Shown: positions 33,210 to 41,392 of the stretch, in pieces
Numbering within the stretch: position 1 is the stretch's first letter
Layout of the letters: every line of letters starts with the position of its first letter
Assembly: GCA_019239895.1 (NCBI GenBank)
Contig: JAFAZH010000045.1
Span: 84,675-148,674, forward strand
Direction of reading: 5' to 3'
DNA: 64,000 nucleotides
Origin: Abditibacteriaceae bacterium
GTDB lineage: Bacteria > Armatimonadota > Abditibacteriia > Abditibacteriales > Abditibacteriaceae
Notes under the pieces: generated by a model
Told to the model about the DNA's origin: nothing
Databases searched by the model: none
Seen by the model: only the letters and a program-made list of their open reading frames with translations
Program-made: the position numbers and the translations under genes

Positions 33210-33992
33210 ATGGCCATCACAATTGACTTACTCCCAGGTTATGTTGGACTAAAGCGTTGGTTTAAACGCCTCCTGGCGGCTTGCATTGTCTTAGTGGCAG
33301 CCGTGGCGGGCGTTTTGTTCGCCATTTACTACCATAATCAGCAGATTCTTCAAAAGTACAAGAATGATGCCGATGCCATTGAGCCTTACGCAGCCAAGGC
33401 AGAGACTGCCCAAGCGGCAGCGGCGGCGGCCACCAGCCAAGCGGCTCCGATGCAGACAGCCATAAACTTCATGTCAGACGCCAGCAAAACCGGGCCAGAG
33501 CGAGCGGCTCTTTTAAATCTGGTACGCTCCTATATTTATTACCAATCTAGAAGCGGCGCCATTGTCAACTCAATGGACCTTTCCGATGGCCAGAATCTTA
33601 AATTATCCGTCACGTTGCGCACGCCTGACGATTACTCGCGTTTCTTAACGAATTTACGGCGGGGAGCTAAAGAAAACAACGGCCCACTCTTCGATGGCCT
33701 GCCCACTGCCAGTGGTGTGCCCGGCTTCCCACCACCGCGTGAATCGTATTCTAATGGAGCCAATGGTCAGAATGGAGCGCAGGGTGGGCCTGGAGCTAGG
33801 GGTCAAGGGGCCGCTATTCTACCGGGTGAGCCGTTGATCATGGTATTACCACTGGGCGTTAATGCTCAGGGTAAACTGCTCCACCCGGTGCCAGCTTTGA
33901 ACAATCCGCTCACGGGTTCTTCTTTATGGGCGGCGGGCGGTACTGGTGGCGGTAGCGGTGGCAGTGGCGGCTATCCCGGCAGCGGACGTTAG
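33210..33992 (+). CDS. pilN: Type IV pilus assembly protein PilN
   Basis: A 260-residue bitopic inner-membrane protein. It begins MAITIDLLPG, the short cytoplasmic motif (I-x-L-L-P) that binds PilM, then a transmembrane helix (about 22-45), a coiled segment, and a ferredoxin-like periplasmic domain with MDLSDGQNLKLSVTLRTPDDYSRFL. The C-terminal third is unusual: Gly/Asn/Pro-rich with GGTGGGSGGSGGYPGSGR at the end, related in composition to repeats in the downstream proteins. It lies 37 bases after pilM. Identification rests on position, N-terminal motif and architecture. Confidence 0.87.
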   Translation: MAITIDLLPGYVGLKRWFKRLLAACIVLVAAVAGVLFAIYYHNQQILQKYKNDADAIEPYAAKAETAQAAAAAATSQAAPMQTAINFMSDASKTGPERAALLNLVRSYIYYQSRSGAIVNSMDLSDGQNLKLSVTLRTPDDYSRFLTNLRRGAKENNGPLFDGLPTASGVPGFPPPRESYSNGANGQNGAQGGPGARGQGAAILPGEPLIMVLPLGVNAQGKLLHPVPALNNPLTGSSLWAAGGTGGGSGGSGGYPGSGR

Positions 33993-34114
33993 GCTTAAGC
34001 TGCGGCTTACTTAAGGCATAATCTACAATCAGGTCATCATCCGTTGATGATCTAAAGAACTTAATTGCCACTTTGTAATTGAAATACATTTGAAGCGAAA
34101 GGGGTTAGTAACTC

Positions 34115-34960
34115 TTGCAGGAAAGCACGATCAAGCGCAATATTATCATTCTGCTGGTAGTCACCTTCCTCCTCCTTGTCATCATGGCAGTGGCTTGGGG
34201 CTTCGCCCTGAATCGTCCACTGTTAGAGAATATCGCCAAGGAGCACGAACGCTATGACACGCGCAGTGCAGTAGCAGCCAAATTACCTCAGGCGCTGATT
34301 GACCAGACCAAAGCGGAACAGCAGAAGGTCTATGTGGCGAATCAACTTGCCTTCTTCCAGCAGCGCTATCGCCATCTCGACTTCGATTATGGCAGTGCCA
34401 CCGATCCCAAAGAAGTCCAGGACTCGAAAAAGCTTCAGACCTGGCAACGCTACATGAATGAGTACTTTTCCAGTTATGGCTTATCACTGAAGAACGAGTT
34501 ACTCAATGCCGCCGATGCGTCGGGGGTTTCCATTAATACCGCTATCAAGATTAGCCCGCCGCCCAAGGTGCCCGAAGAGTTGCCACCCACGCCCCCTGGT
34601 TTTTTGACGCCGATAGATTCAGCCGGTAATAACCTGGCTGTCACCATTGTAGGGACTTATCCCAGCATTATTGACTTCTTCAATCGCATCAACACTTCGT
34701 CCATTTTGATGGCTATCAGCCCGGTAAAATTGGAAGGTGCTTCGCCAGGCATTAAAGTGACTTTCACGGTAACGCCCTTCCTGGTGCAGACTGGCTCAGC
34801 CGTAAAAGTCTCGCCATCAGGCGGTGCCGCTCCCGTCGCAGCAGCGCCTCCCCCGGTTGCTGGTTCTGGTGGGGCCGGAAAAGAGGCTCCTCCAGCCGAC
34901 GAACCTGATGTTAGTGTAAATCGTCCGAAATTTGGAGCTTCAAAGGGCAGTGGCGACTAG
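34115..34960 (+). CDS. pilO: Type IV pilus assembly protein PilO
   Basis: A 281-residue bitopic inner-membrane protein with a short basic N terminus (QESTIKRN), a transmembrane helix (about 9-30, IIILLVVTFLLLVIMAVAWGF), a coiled-coil region, and a periplasmic domain with NNLAVTIVGTYPSIIDFFNRINTSS, the usual PilO block. The start is a TTG at 34115, supported by AAAGGGG 13 bases upstream; no suitable ATG exists. It pairs with PilN in the periplasm in known systems. The C terminus carries a Pro/Ala/Gly-rich tail. Confidence 0.87.
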   Translation: MQESTIKRNIIILLVVTFLLLVIMAVAWGFALNRPLLENIAKEHERYDTRSAVAAKLPQALIDQTKAEQQKVYVANQLAFFQQRYRHLDFDYGSATDPKEVQDSKKLQTWQRYMNEYFSSYGLSLKNELLNAADASGVSINTAIKISPPPKVPEELPPTPPGFLTPIDSAGNNLAVTIVGTYPSIIDFFNRINTSSILMAISPVKLEGASPGIKVTFTVTPFLVQTGSAVKVSPSGGAAPVAAAPPPVAGSGGAGKEAPPADEPDVSVNRPKFGASKGSGD

Positions 34961-35054
34961 AAATAGGTTGCCGCTTAAAGACGTAACGCCTCACGCTTGG
35001 AAAAGAAATTGCACCTGTGTATTAGCACCGCGCGGAGATAAGACAAAGACTATT

Positions 35055-36074
35055 ATGGCATCTCTTGGAGCAGATCAACAAAAAAAGCTTTACATCCTGC
35101 TTGGCTTAGCCGGGCTGTTGGGCATTGGGCTAATTATCGCCTTTCACCCCTTTGGGCGCTCCACGACCAGCACCGATGCAGGCGACACTTCCACTCCAGC
35201 AGTTACCACCAAGGCTGGAGGCGCAACAGGCGGCGGTAAAGCAGCATCGCCTGCCGCAGCAGGAAGCGGCAGTGGCGGCACGATTCCCGTTTCCAGTGGG
35301 GGCGGCACCACGCCAACTACAGCCGGTGCCGGAGTCGTTCCACTGGCTAAACCGAACACTCAGCTCATTTCAACCGAACGCTTCCGCGATGATCCTTTCA
35401 TCCCGGAAATTATTCCACCCACGCCTGCGCCACCACCGCTACCAACGCCAACGCCAATACCACCAGCAGTTCCAGTTCCAGTTCCTGGTGGGATAGAAGT
35501 GCCTCCCGCAGATATACGCGGAGCGGTTTCGTCCGGTGCGCTATCGCATAGCCCGATTCTGATCAACTTACCACCCGTACGAATTTCACGGATGAATACG
35601 CCACCCATTAATCCCGACACGGCGGTGCCGCAAACTCGCCCGGGAGCGACTACAGCGGTGTTGCCCCGTTCACCCAACAAGCGCGTTTCGGGCGTCGTTA
35701 TTGGCAATACCGTGCGGGCCTTGATCGAGATTTCTGATGGCGATCAAGTTGTAACCCGCGTAGTGCAACCCGGTGACGAGGTTGAGGGCATTAAAATCCT
35801 GCGCATTGAGCGCGTCCGCGAGGGCGACCGCAACGTTACACGCATGATTGTGCGAGAAGAAAACGAAGAGCGTGTGGTTGAGCTAAAAGCCTCGCCTAAT
35901 CCCATTGGTGGCGGTGAGGGAGGGTCAGGCTACCCTGGCGGTGGTAGCGGTGGCGGTTATCCCGGTGGTGGCAGCAGTTCTATCGGTGGCTATCCTGGCG
36001 GCGGCAGCAGCTCTATAGGGGGTCGCCGAGGTGGTATAGTACCCCGGCCTCCTGGCTTCGGTTCTGCCGATTAA
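35055..36074 (+). CDS. PilP-like pilus protein with Gly-rich repeat tail
   Basis: The frame is open from 34932, overlapping pilO, but the ATG at 35055 gives MASLGADQQKKLYILLG and places a transmembrane helix at residues 11-33. This gives 339 residues. A Thr/Gly/Ala-rich spacer and a Pro-rich stretch (about 120-145) follow, then a compact beta domain with VSGVVIGNTVRALIEISDGDQ and VVQPGDEVEGIKILRI, which resembles PilP/GspC-type homology regions that contact the secretin. The last 45 residues repeat YPGGGSSSIGG. The same motif recurs in the next gene. Assignment as PilP is by order and architecture. Confidence 0.75.
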   Translation: MASLGADQQKKLYILLGLAGLLGIGLIIAFHPFGRSTTSTDAGDTSTPAVTTKAGGATGGGKAASPAAAGSGSGGTIPVSSGGGTTPTTAGAGVVPLAKPNTQLISTERFRDDPFIPEIIPPTPAPPPLPTPTPIPPAVPVPVPGGIEVPPADIRGAVSSGALSHSPILINLPPVRISRMNTPPINPDTAVPQTRPGATTAVLPRSPNKRVSGVVIGNTVRALIEISDGDQVVTRVVQPGDEVEGIKILRIERVREGDRNVTRMIVREENEERVVELKASPNPIGGGEGGSGYPGGGSGGGYPGGGSSSIGGYPGGGSSSIGGRRGGIVPRPPGFGSAD

Positions 36075-36263
36075 AGCTTGTAATGGAGTGCCTGTTCTGA
36101 TAAAATTGAACCACTGCGGTTGTTAAGCATCTTTATATACGGGTTCTCGTAGTTTTACGAGAATTAAAATAACAGGCATGGTAGCTGTGCTCATGAATTA
36201 ATGACATGTCTACCGCATCAGCTAGCCCAAGTGGGATGAAGTCCACGACCCTGGAGGGACAAA

Positions 36264-37688
36264 ATGCAAGAGAATAGATTTATTAGAAAGAAGTCTACAG
36301 TAGCTGCCTTTGCCACGTTTGGCACCCTGCTCGCTACCGTGCCGACAGTAGCCCTGGCTCAAGCGGCAGCACCTGCTCCAGCGGCGGTAGTAGCGGCCCC
36401 TGCCGTAGCGGCTCCGGCAACAACAGCTCCGGCGGGAGCGGCGACAACAGCTCCGAGCGCGACTCTGGCCATACCTGTTCCGGCTGTAGCGATAGACGCC
36501 GCTGCCACAGCCGCTACGACTCAAGCGGCTGGCGATGCGACAGCAACCACAACGACAGAAGTTACTGCCGCACCAACAGCCAGATTATATGTCGAGTTGC
36601 GCGATTCATCATTGGCCGATGCGCTGGAGATGGTCTTCAAAGCGGCTGGCATACCTGCCGCGCTGATTGACCAGTCCGCGCAAGCCGTGAATATTGAGAG
36701 CATGACTTTTACCAACGCCCCCTGGGATTCGGTAGCGCGTCAATTGGCCAATAATTATGGTTTCCGCCTCCGGCGTAACGAAGCAGGCACCTATATTGTT
36801 GAGCCGCGCCCCGAACTGATGCAGCAGAATGGATATGGTAGCTCAGGCGGTTATCCCGGCAGTGGTGGCAGCTATCCTGGCAGTGGTGGTTCCGGCGGCT
36901 ATGGCGGTGGTAGCGGTGGCTACGGCAGTGGTGGCTACGGCAGTGGTGGCTACGGCGGTGGTAGCGGTGGTTATAGTGGACGCGGCTACGGTAGTGGTGG
37001 CTATCCCGGTGGTGGCAGCAGCTCTATAGGAGGCGGTGGCTATCCTGGCAGTGGTGGTTCCGGCGGCTACGGCGGACGCAGCTACGGTGGGGGCAGTGGC
37101 GGTTATCCCGGTGGTGGCAGCAGCTCTATAGGAGGCGGAGGCGGCTATCCTGGTGGCGGTAGTGGTGGCTACGGTGGACGACGACGCTTCCAGCAGCAGA
37201 CTCAATCCGCGCCCGCTCCTGGTCAGGAAAGTCCCGACCAAGTTCCACCCAATCCCTTTGCGGCTGCGCCTCAATCACCAGCCGTGCGCAATTATGTCAA
37301 CCGTCAAGAAGCACCGGGTTTAGCAGGCGCACCTGGCGCTGAGGGTGGCGATACCGAAGAGAAGACCTACCACGTTCTCAAGGTCAACCACATTTATGTG
37401 GGTGGCATTGCCAACCTATTTGAAGACTCTGGCCAAGTGCTCACCGAGGACTTCCTCAAAGACGATACCAGCAGCATGGGTGGCGGTATGGGCGGCGGTA
37501 TGATGGGTGGCATGGGCGGTATGGGCGGCGGCATGATGGGTGGCATGGGCGGTATGGGCGGCGGCATGATGGGCGGTATGGGTATGATGGGTGGTATGGG
37601 CGGCTTTGGCGGCGGCGGCTTCGGTGGCGGTATGGGCGGCTTTGGCGGCGGCGGCTTTGGTGGCGGTCGCGGTGGCTTTGGCTTCTAA
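36264..37688 (+). CDS. Exported Gly-rich protein with secretin N-domain and no barrel
   Basis: A 474-residue exported protein. A signal peptide (ends near TVALAQA) and an Ala/Pro-rich region lead to an STN-type secretin N-domain (about 108-178: LYVELRDSSLADALEMVFKA, MTFTNAPWDSVARQLANNYG). Residues about 190-310 are Gly/Tyr/Ser repeats including YPGGGSSSIGG twice. A second small domain, EKTYHVLKVNHIYVGGIANL (about 365-390), resembles the start of a secretin N1/NolW-like domain. The rest is a Gly/Met then Gly/Phe tail. There is no secretin barrel. It may be a secretin accessory, pilotin-like partner or extracellular matrix protein. GGAGGGA upstream supports the start. Confidence 0.8.
   Translation: MQENRFIRKKSTVAAFATFGTLLATVPTVALAQAAAPAPAAVVAAPAVAAPATTAPAGAATTAPSATLAIPVPAVAIDAAATAATTQAAGDATATTTTEVTAAPTARLYVELRDSSLADALEMVFKAAGIPAALIDQSAQAVNIESMTFTNAPWDSVARQLANNYGFRLRRNEAGTYIVEPRPELMQQNGYGSSGGYPGSGGSYPGSGGSGGYGGGSGGYGSGGYGSGGYGGGSGGYSGRGYGSGGYPGGGSSSIGGGGYPGSGGSGGYGGRSYGGGSGGYPGGGSSSIGGGGGYPGGGSGGYGGRRRFQQQTQSAPAPGQESPDQVPPNPFAAAPQSPAVRNYVNRQEAPGLAGAPGAEGGDTEEKTYHVLKVNHIYVGGIANLFEDSGQVLTEDFLKDDTSSMGGGMGGGMMGGMGGMGGGMMGGMGGMGGGMMGGMGMMGGMGGFGGGGFGGGMGGFGGGGFGGGRGGFGF
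36830..37180 (+). repeat. Gly/Tyr codon repeat tract in the barrel-less secretin-like gene
   Basis: In-frame tandem repeats of GGTGGC/GGCTAT-type codons, including two near-identical 35-base units encoding YPGGGSSSIGG (about 37003-37035 and 37105-37140). Closely similar units occur in the PilP-like gene at about 35940-36020. Such tracts are prone to length change by slippage or recombination. Confidence 0.8.
37477..37686 (+). repeat. Gly/Met and Gly/Phe codon repeat tract
   Basis: The 3' end of the gene is about 70 codons of GGC/GGT interrupted by ATG (first two thirds) and TTT (last third), giving a methionine-glycine then phenylalanine-glycine tail. It is a perfect-frame repeat running to the stop codon. 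Confidence 0.8.
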
Positions 37689-38027
37689 CTAATTGACAGA
37701 TAAAGATAAAGATAGAGCGGCAATTCTGCCGCTCTATCTTACCCTTAAGGGCAGAATTTCAGGTCTAATCGTTCTGCTTTCTCTTTACAAAAGAATCTGT
37801 GCAAATTATCATAGGCGTAGGCTCTTTTTTGTAACCCGCGACTAGGCTTGATATACATACTCTGACCCAGGCGGCTTTACTTGCACAGTGGCATAAGGCA
37901 GTGTATGCTCTGACTAAGCCCCTGGATAAATGCTCAGTAGAGACACCACAAATATTCCGTTATATTATTAAGGACAATTCACATTACAACCAACAGAGAT
38001 TTCAGGAAGGCGCTGACAAGGAGAGCT
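37689..38027 (+). other. 339-base gap upstream of the secretin gene
   Basis: The first 52 bases contain a hairpin described separately. The remainder is relatively AT-rich and shows no open frame with a ribosome-binding site except the start signal AAGGAGA of the secretin gene at the end. A separate promoter for the secretin is plausible here, but I see no convincing -35/-10 pair. Confidence 0.5.
37709..37740 (+). terminator. 14-bp perfect hairpin after the Gly-rich secretin-like gene
   Basis: AAGATAGAGCGGCA pairs with its exact complement around the loop ATTC, 20 bases after the stop codon. The downstream side is not a clean U-run, so termination may be partial, allowing some read-through to the secretin gene. 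Confidence 0.6.
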
Positions 38028-40085
38028 ATGCGTTTCAGTTCAGACTCAGGCCCGTCTATACATGTGGCTAAACGGCTGATGGCCAATGGGGCTATCAGCT
38101 TTGGTACGGTTTGCGTGGTACTTAGTAGTATGGCCCAAATGGCGCAATCTCAAGCGGCCGCCATTGTTCCAGCGGACACTACAACCCCTCCAACGAGTGT
38201 GCCCTCGGCTAATGGTGCTAAAACAACATTACCTTTAGCAAATCCGGGCGCAAACTCTGTGCCAGCATCGGCTGCGTCAGCACCGGCTGCACCTGCCCCC
38301 TTAGCGTCTCCTGCTTTTGGGCTGATGCCGCAAGCCTCACCCACTTTACCTCAGGGCCAGGCTACTCTGGATTTGAAATTTGAGGATACGGCAGTGGCCG
38401 ACATCGTTAAATTGATTTCTGAGCAGGGTAACGTGCAGATTATCATCAATGGCGATGTGAATGAAAAGCTCCAATACATTAACCTTAGCAATATCACGCC
38501 GGAGCAGGCGATTGAAAAAGTCGCACAGGCGGCGAATCTCACTTGGCGCAAATTAGAAGATAAGACCTACATTATTGCCAAGAACCTGCCCGATGCTCCC
38601 AAGCCAACCGGAATTATTCCGATAGACCCCTTACCAGCACCAGCACCGGGTGACCCTGGCGTCAGGGCCTATGCCCAGCCCAATCTGGACAATCTGCCTA
38701 AATTATTGCAGAACGATAGAACTGCTACTGATGAGCCGGAAGATGCGGCACGCTCCTATCAATACATCAAGATACGTAATGTATCGCCCCGTATGATGGC
38801 TTGGTGGATTGATCCAAGTCATAATCCTAAGCCGGTGGAAATCCAGCAATCGGAAGACAATGTGCGCCGCTTCTTCGACCATAGTATAGCTCAACCTGCT
38901 GTCGGTGCGGGTGCAGCCAGTATGTATGGAAGCCAATCCCTGGTGCCGCCGTTCCAATCTCCTTATGCTTCCGCCGGAAGTTTGGGCTCCGGTGACAATG
39001 GCGGCTGGAGCACGGGCGGCGGCTATGATCAGTTTGTAGAGCCTTATACTCAGGACAATGCCCAGTTCGGCTTCGGTGGCAACGGCGGCGGTTTTGGTAA
39101 TAACGGTGGTGGTTTTGGTAATAATGGTGGTGGCCGTCGTGGTGGCCGTAATGGTCGCAATGGGGGCAACAACCGTAATGGTGGCAATCAGCGTGGCAAC
39201 CGCAATGGTGGCGGGGGCGGCGGTAATGGTGGCGGTGGTTTGTTCGACCTACCCGAAGGCATAGATTCTATCGTAGCCGTTGACCCGCAGAACGCCCTCC
39301 TCGTCTATGGCACAACCGCCGGGTTGCAGCAGTTACAGACAATCATTAACTACCTCGATTTGCCGTTGCGCCAGGTGGAAATCGAGGCGCAATTTGTGGA
39401 TGTGGCCGTGACCGACACCAATCTTTTCGGTATTGATTTTAGCTCTGGCAACGGAGCATTGACTTTAAGCCAATCAGTCAACCCCGCGAACCCACCTTCT
39501 GGTACTCTCGTGGCTGGCTTTGTTCGCAACAATTTCCGTCTCACTTTAAATGCGTTACTTTCGACCAGCCGGGCCAAAGTGGTAACTGCGCCCAGGGTTA
39601 CAGCCATTAATAACCTAACGGCACAGTTGGTTTCGTCAACGCTTACGCCAGTAGTCACCACTAACACAGTGTCTGGAATTGGTGGACAGGTTGGCACCGG
39701 CCAGAACATAACTTATGTGCCCGCGTCCACTGTATTGTTCGTCACTCCAACCATTAACAATGACGATACTATTACGGTGCGGATGCGGCCTCAGATTCAA
39801 AGTACTTCCAACCCATTGCCAGGCACTAACGCGCCCTTTATCTCAACCCAGTCTGTGGATACCACGGCTATCGTTCATGATGGCGACACTATCGCACTGG
39901 GTGGTTTACGCACCAAAAACATCACTGTTGGGGGCACCCGCGTTCCGGTTCTCTCCAGCATTCCGTTCCTCGGAAAATTGTTCAGAACCAACAATAATAA
40001 TGATACCGAGCGCGAGCTAATTATCTTCCTGACGGCGAAGATTGTGCGCCGTGCGGATGATGATCTCCAGATTCCGAACACGTAG
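38028..40085 (+). CDS. pilQ: Type II/IV secretin (PilQ/GspD family)
   Basis: A 685-residue outer-membrane secretin. A signal peptide (about 1-45) and an Ala/Pro-rich linker are followed by an STN domain (about 110-190: TLDLKFEDTAVADIVKLISEQ), a NolW-like region around residues 240-290, a Gly/Asn/Arg-rich insertion (about 345-405, GGNGGGFGNNGGGFGNNGGG and similar), a second N-domain-like strand set (SIVAVDPQNALLVYGTTAGL), and the C-terminal barrel: VEIEAQFVDVAVTD, FRLTLNALLSTSRAKVVTAPRV, TLFVTPTINNDDTITVRMRPQ and the hallmark LGGLRTKNITVGGTRVPVLSSIPFLGKLF. It forms the outer-membrane pore for the pilus or secretion machine encoded upstream. AAGGAGAGCT supports the start. Confidence 0.93.
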   Translation: MRFSSDSGPSIHVAKRLMANGAISFGTVCVVLSSMAQMAQSQAAAIVPADTTTPPTSVPSANGAKTTLPLANPGANSVPASAASAPAAPAPLASPAFGLMPQASPTLPQGQATLDLKFEDTAVADIVKLISEQGNVQIIINGDVNEKLQYINLSNITPEQAIEKVAQAANLTWRKLEDKTYIIAKNLPDAPKPTGIIPIDPLPAPAPGDPGVRAYAQPNLDNLPKLLQNDRTATDEPEDAARSYQYIKIRNVSPRMMAWWIDPSHNPKPVEIQQSEDNVRRFFDHSIAQPAVGAGAASMYGSQSLVPPFQSPYASAGSLGSGDNGGWSTGGGYDQFVEPYTQDNAQFGFGGNGGGFGNNGGGFGNNGGGRRGGRNGRNGGNNRNGGNQRGNRNGGGGGGNGGGGLFDLPEGIDSIVAVDPQNALLVYGTTAGLQQLQTIINYLDLPLRQVEIEAQFVDVAVTDTNLFGIDFSSGNGALTLSQSVNPANPPSGTLVAGFVRNNFRLTLNALLSTSRAKVVTAPRVTAINNLTAQLVSSTLTPVVTTNTVSGIGGQVGTGQNITYVPASTVLFVTPTINNDDTITVRMRPQIQSTSNPLPGTNAPFISTQSVDTTAIVHDGDTIALGGLRTKNITVGGTRVPVLSSIPFLGKLFRTNNNNDTERELIIFLTAKIVRRADDDLQIPNT

Positions 40086-40104
40086 GATTCTAGAAGTAGA
40101 GTTT

Positions 40105-40141
40105 AAAAGCGGCAACACGGTTATCGTGCTGCCGCTTTTTT
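40105..40141 (+). terminator. Rho-independent terminator of the pil operon
   Basis: AAAAGCGGCA (40105-40114) pairs with TGCCGCTTTT (40130-40139) with an inner CACG/CGTG stem, and the right arm runs into six T's at 40136-40141. It begins 20 bases after the secretin stop codon. Confidence 0.85.
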
Positions 40142-40229
40142 CACCTCAAAAGGCTGAGTCACCGCCGCGTCTCTGCTACACTTAGAACAGAACTCGGTAA
40201 GGATTCTATTAGCCGCAAGAGAACTGATC

Positions 40230-40249
40230 GAAGTGATGAACGTCACTTC
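40230..40249. promoter_or_regulatory. Short dyad upstream of the DUF151 nuclease gene
   Basis: GAAGTGA and TCACTTC are exact complements separated by six bases. The site is 120 bases upstream of the nuclease ATG, in a region that should contain its promoter. It could be an operator or a small RNA hairpin; nothing else supports either. Confidence 0.25.
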
Positions 40250-40369
40250 TCATGATAAGCCGAATTCAGGATATAAGCCCCAACTTATATCGTGGCCCCT
40301 CTTAGCTCTTTTATTAACAGTGTGCAGCGGCACGCTGACAACAGGTTACCGAGTAGGAAGGAAGCTGTT

Positions 40370-40948
40370 ATGTTGCGGATGACTGTTGAAGGGGTTGGGT
40401 TTGACCACCACCGACAAACGGTAGTCGTGCTCAAGGATTGGGAAGGGCGTAAGCTGCTACTCATCTGGATTGGGCCAAATGAAGCTCGCTCCATTGCCTT
40501 AGAGTTAGAAGGTGCTCAACCCTCACGCCCTCTTTCCCATGATTTAGTTTTAAGCTGTCTTCAAGCCGCTGGTGGCCGGGTGGCCCGCGTCGTTATCAAC
40601 GACCTGCAAGAGGGCACCTTTTATGCGACCATAGACATTGATACACCACGCGGCATTATGCATATTGATTCCCGACCCTCCGATGCCATAGCGGTAGCGG
40701 TGCGCGCCAAGTGCCCGGTTTTTGTGGATGGTGGCGCACTGGATGCTCTGATCGAGATGAATGATATTATCTCGGAGTCTGGTGCTTCCGGTGACGAGAT
40801 CGAGGAAGAGCCAGGCAGCAACCAAATCTTACCGTTAGAGGCTGGCGAAGGCAGTTTGCGCTCGCTGCCCCCGGCGGCTGATCCTCAGATGGAAGAAGAG
40901 ATTGCTCGCTTTAAAAGGCTAATCGGGGAGTTGGATATGTCGGAATGA
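40370..40948 (+). CDS. Bifunctional nuclease family protein (DUF151)
   Basis: The frame is open from 40292, but the ATG at 40370 has AGGAAGGA upstream and gives MLRMTVEGVGFDHHRQTVVVLKD, the family N terminus (192 residues). Further family blocks: LLIWIGPNEARSIALELEG, RPLSHDLVLSCLQAAGG, GTFYATIDI and SRPSDAIAVAVRAKCPVFV. Members of DUF151 have been reported as bifunctional RNase/DNase or stress-response proteins. The C-terminal 55 residues are acidic and look disordered. It is a single gene between the pil operon terminator and a repeat-filled gap. Confidence 0.92.
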   Translation: MLRMTVEGVGFDHHRQTVVVLKDWEGRKLLLIWIGPNEARSIALELEGAQPSRPLSHDLVLSCLQAAGGRVARVVINDLQEGTFYATIDIDTPRGIMHIDSRPSDAIAVAVRAKCPVFVDGGALDALIEMNDIISESGASGDEIEEEPGSNQILPLEAGEGSLRSLPPAADPQMEEEIARFKRLIGELDMSE

Positions 40949-40999
40949 ATCAATTCACTACAAAGACACGAAGGGCACAAAGAATTTTAAAATATCATA

Positions 41000-41301
41000 G
41001 GACGCAAAACTGCGTTACACTATGCTGCGCAACGCAAGCTTTCGCTATTAAATCAGGTTGCTACCTTTGCAGTTTGTCATTTCGAGCGCAGTGACCATCG
41101 GAACCGGAGTCGAGAAATCTTGCTGTTGCATATAATGCATACACTCTAAGGATTCCTCGACTGCGCTTTGCTCCGCTCGGAATGGCACTACTACTCATGA
41201 GTTGCAACGTAGATTAAACAATAGCGTTCAAATAGCGCAGAAATTGGCGTTGCCGTCAAATAGCGCAGAAATTGGCGTTGCCGTAGGCATAGCGTCCCAT
41301 T
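41000..41301. repeat. Interrupted copy of the AATGGGACGC element, carrying a second element inside
   Basis: Its left end (GGACGCAAAACTGCGTTACA ...) and right end (... AGCGTCCCATT) match the intact element at 49498-49613, but about 190 extra bases separate them. Those bases include the distinct inverted-repeat element at 41075-41187. A 28-base unit (CAAATAGCGCAGAAATTGGC core) is tandemly duplicated at 41228-41255 and 41256-41283. The 444-base gap between the nuclease and the Gfo/Idh/MocA gene holds no gene. Confidence 0.75.
41075..41187. repeat. Inverted-repeat element (TGTCATTTCGAGCGCAG type) nested in another repeat
   Basis: The left end TGTCATTTCGAGCGCAGTGA and the right end (... CTCCGCTCGGAATGGCA) are imperfect complements, with inner blocks CGAGAAATCTTGC and GATTCCTCGACTGCG. 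This word pattern is familiar to me as a short dispersed repeat in several bacterial phyla. It sits in the middle of the interrupted AATGGGACGC element. Confidence 0.7.
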
Positions 41302-41392
41302 AAAATCCTGTTTCCCGTTGCGCAGGGACAGGCCGATACGTTAAGATGCAAGCCATCCTAAAACCTGAAATCACTTTGCAAGGAGAATAGTC

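Noticed and set aside
34932..35054. Longer N terminus for the PilP-like gene
   Set aside because: The product upstream of 35055 is basic and Cys-containing with no family match, and overlaps the pilO end; the ATG at 35055 puts the membrane helix in the expected place.
36075..36263. Riboswitch (cyclic-di-GMP type) upstream of the Gly-rich secretin-like gene
   Set aside because: Only a small hairpin (TTCTCGTAG...TACGAGAA) was seen; the conserved GEMM core is absent.
36830..37190. CRISPR array in the Gly-rich repeat tract
   Set aside because: Repeats are in-frame codon repeats of irregular spacing with no unique spacers and no cas genes.
36843..37274. Antisense Ala/Thr-rich frame opposite the Gly repeats
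   Set aside because: Complement of GGN codons gives Ala/Thr/Ile runs; no independent coding signal.
40949..41392. tRNA or small RNA gene in the 444-base gap
   Set aside because: The structure is fully explained by two interspersed repeats; no cloverleaf or CCA end was found.
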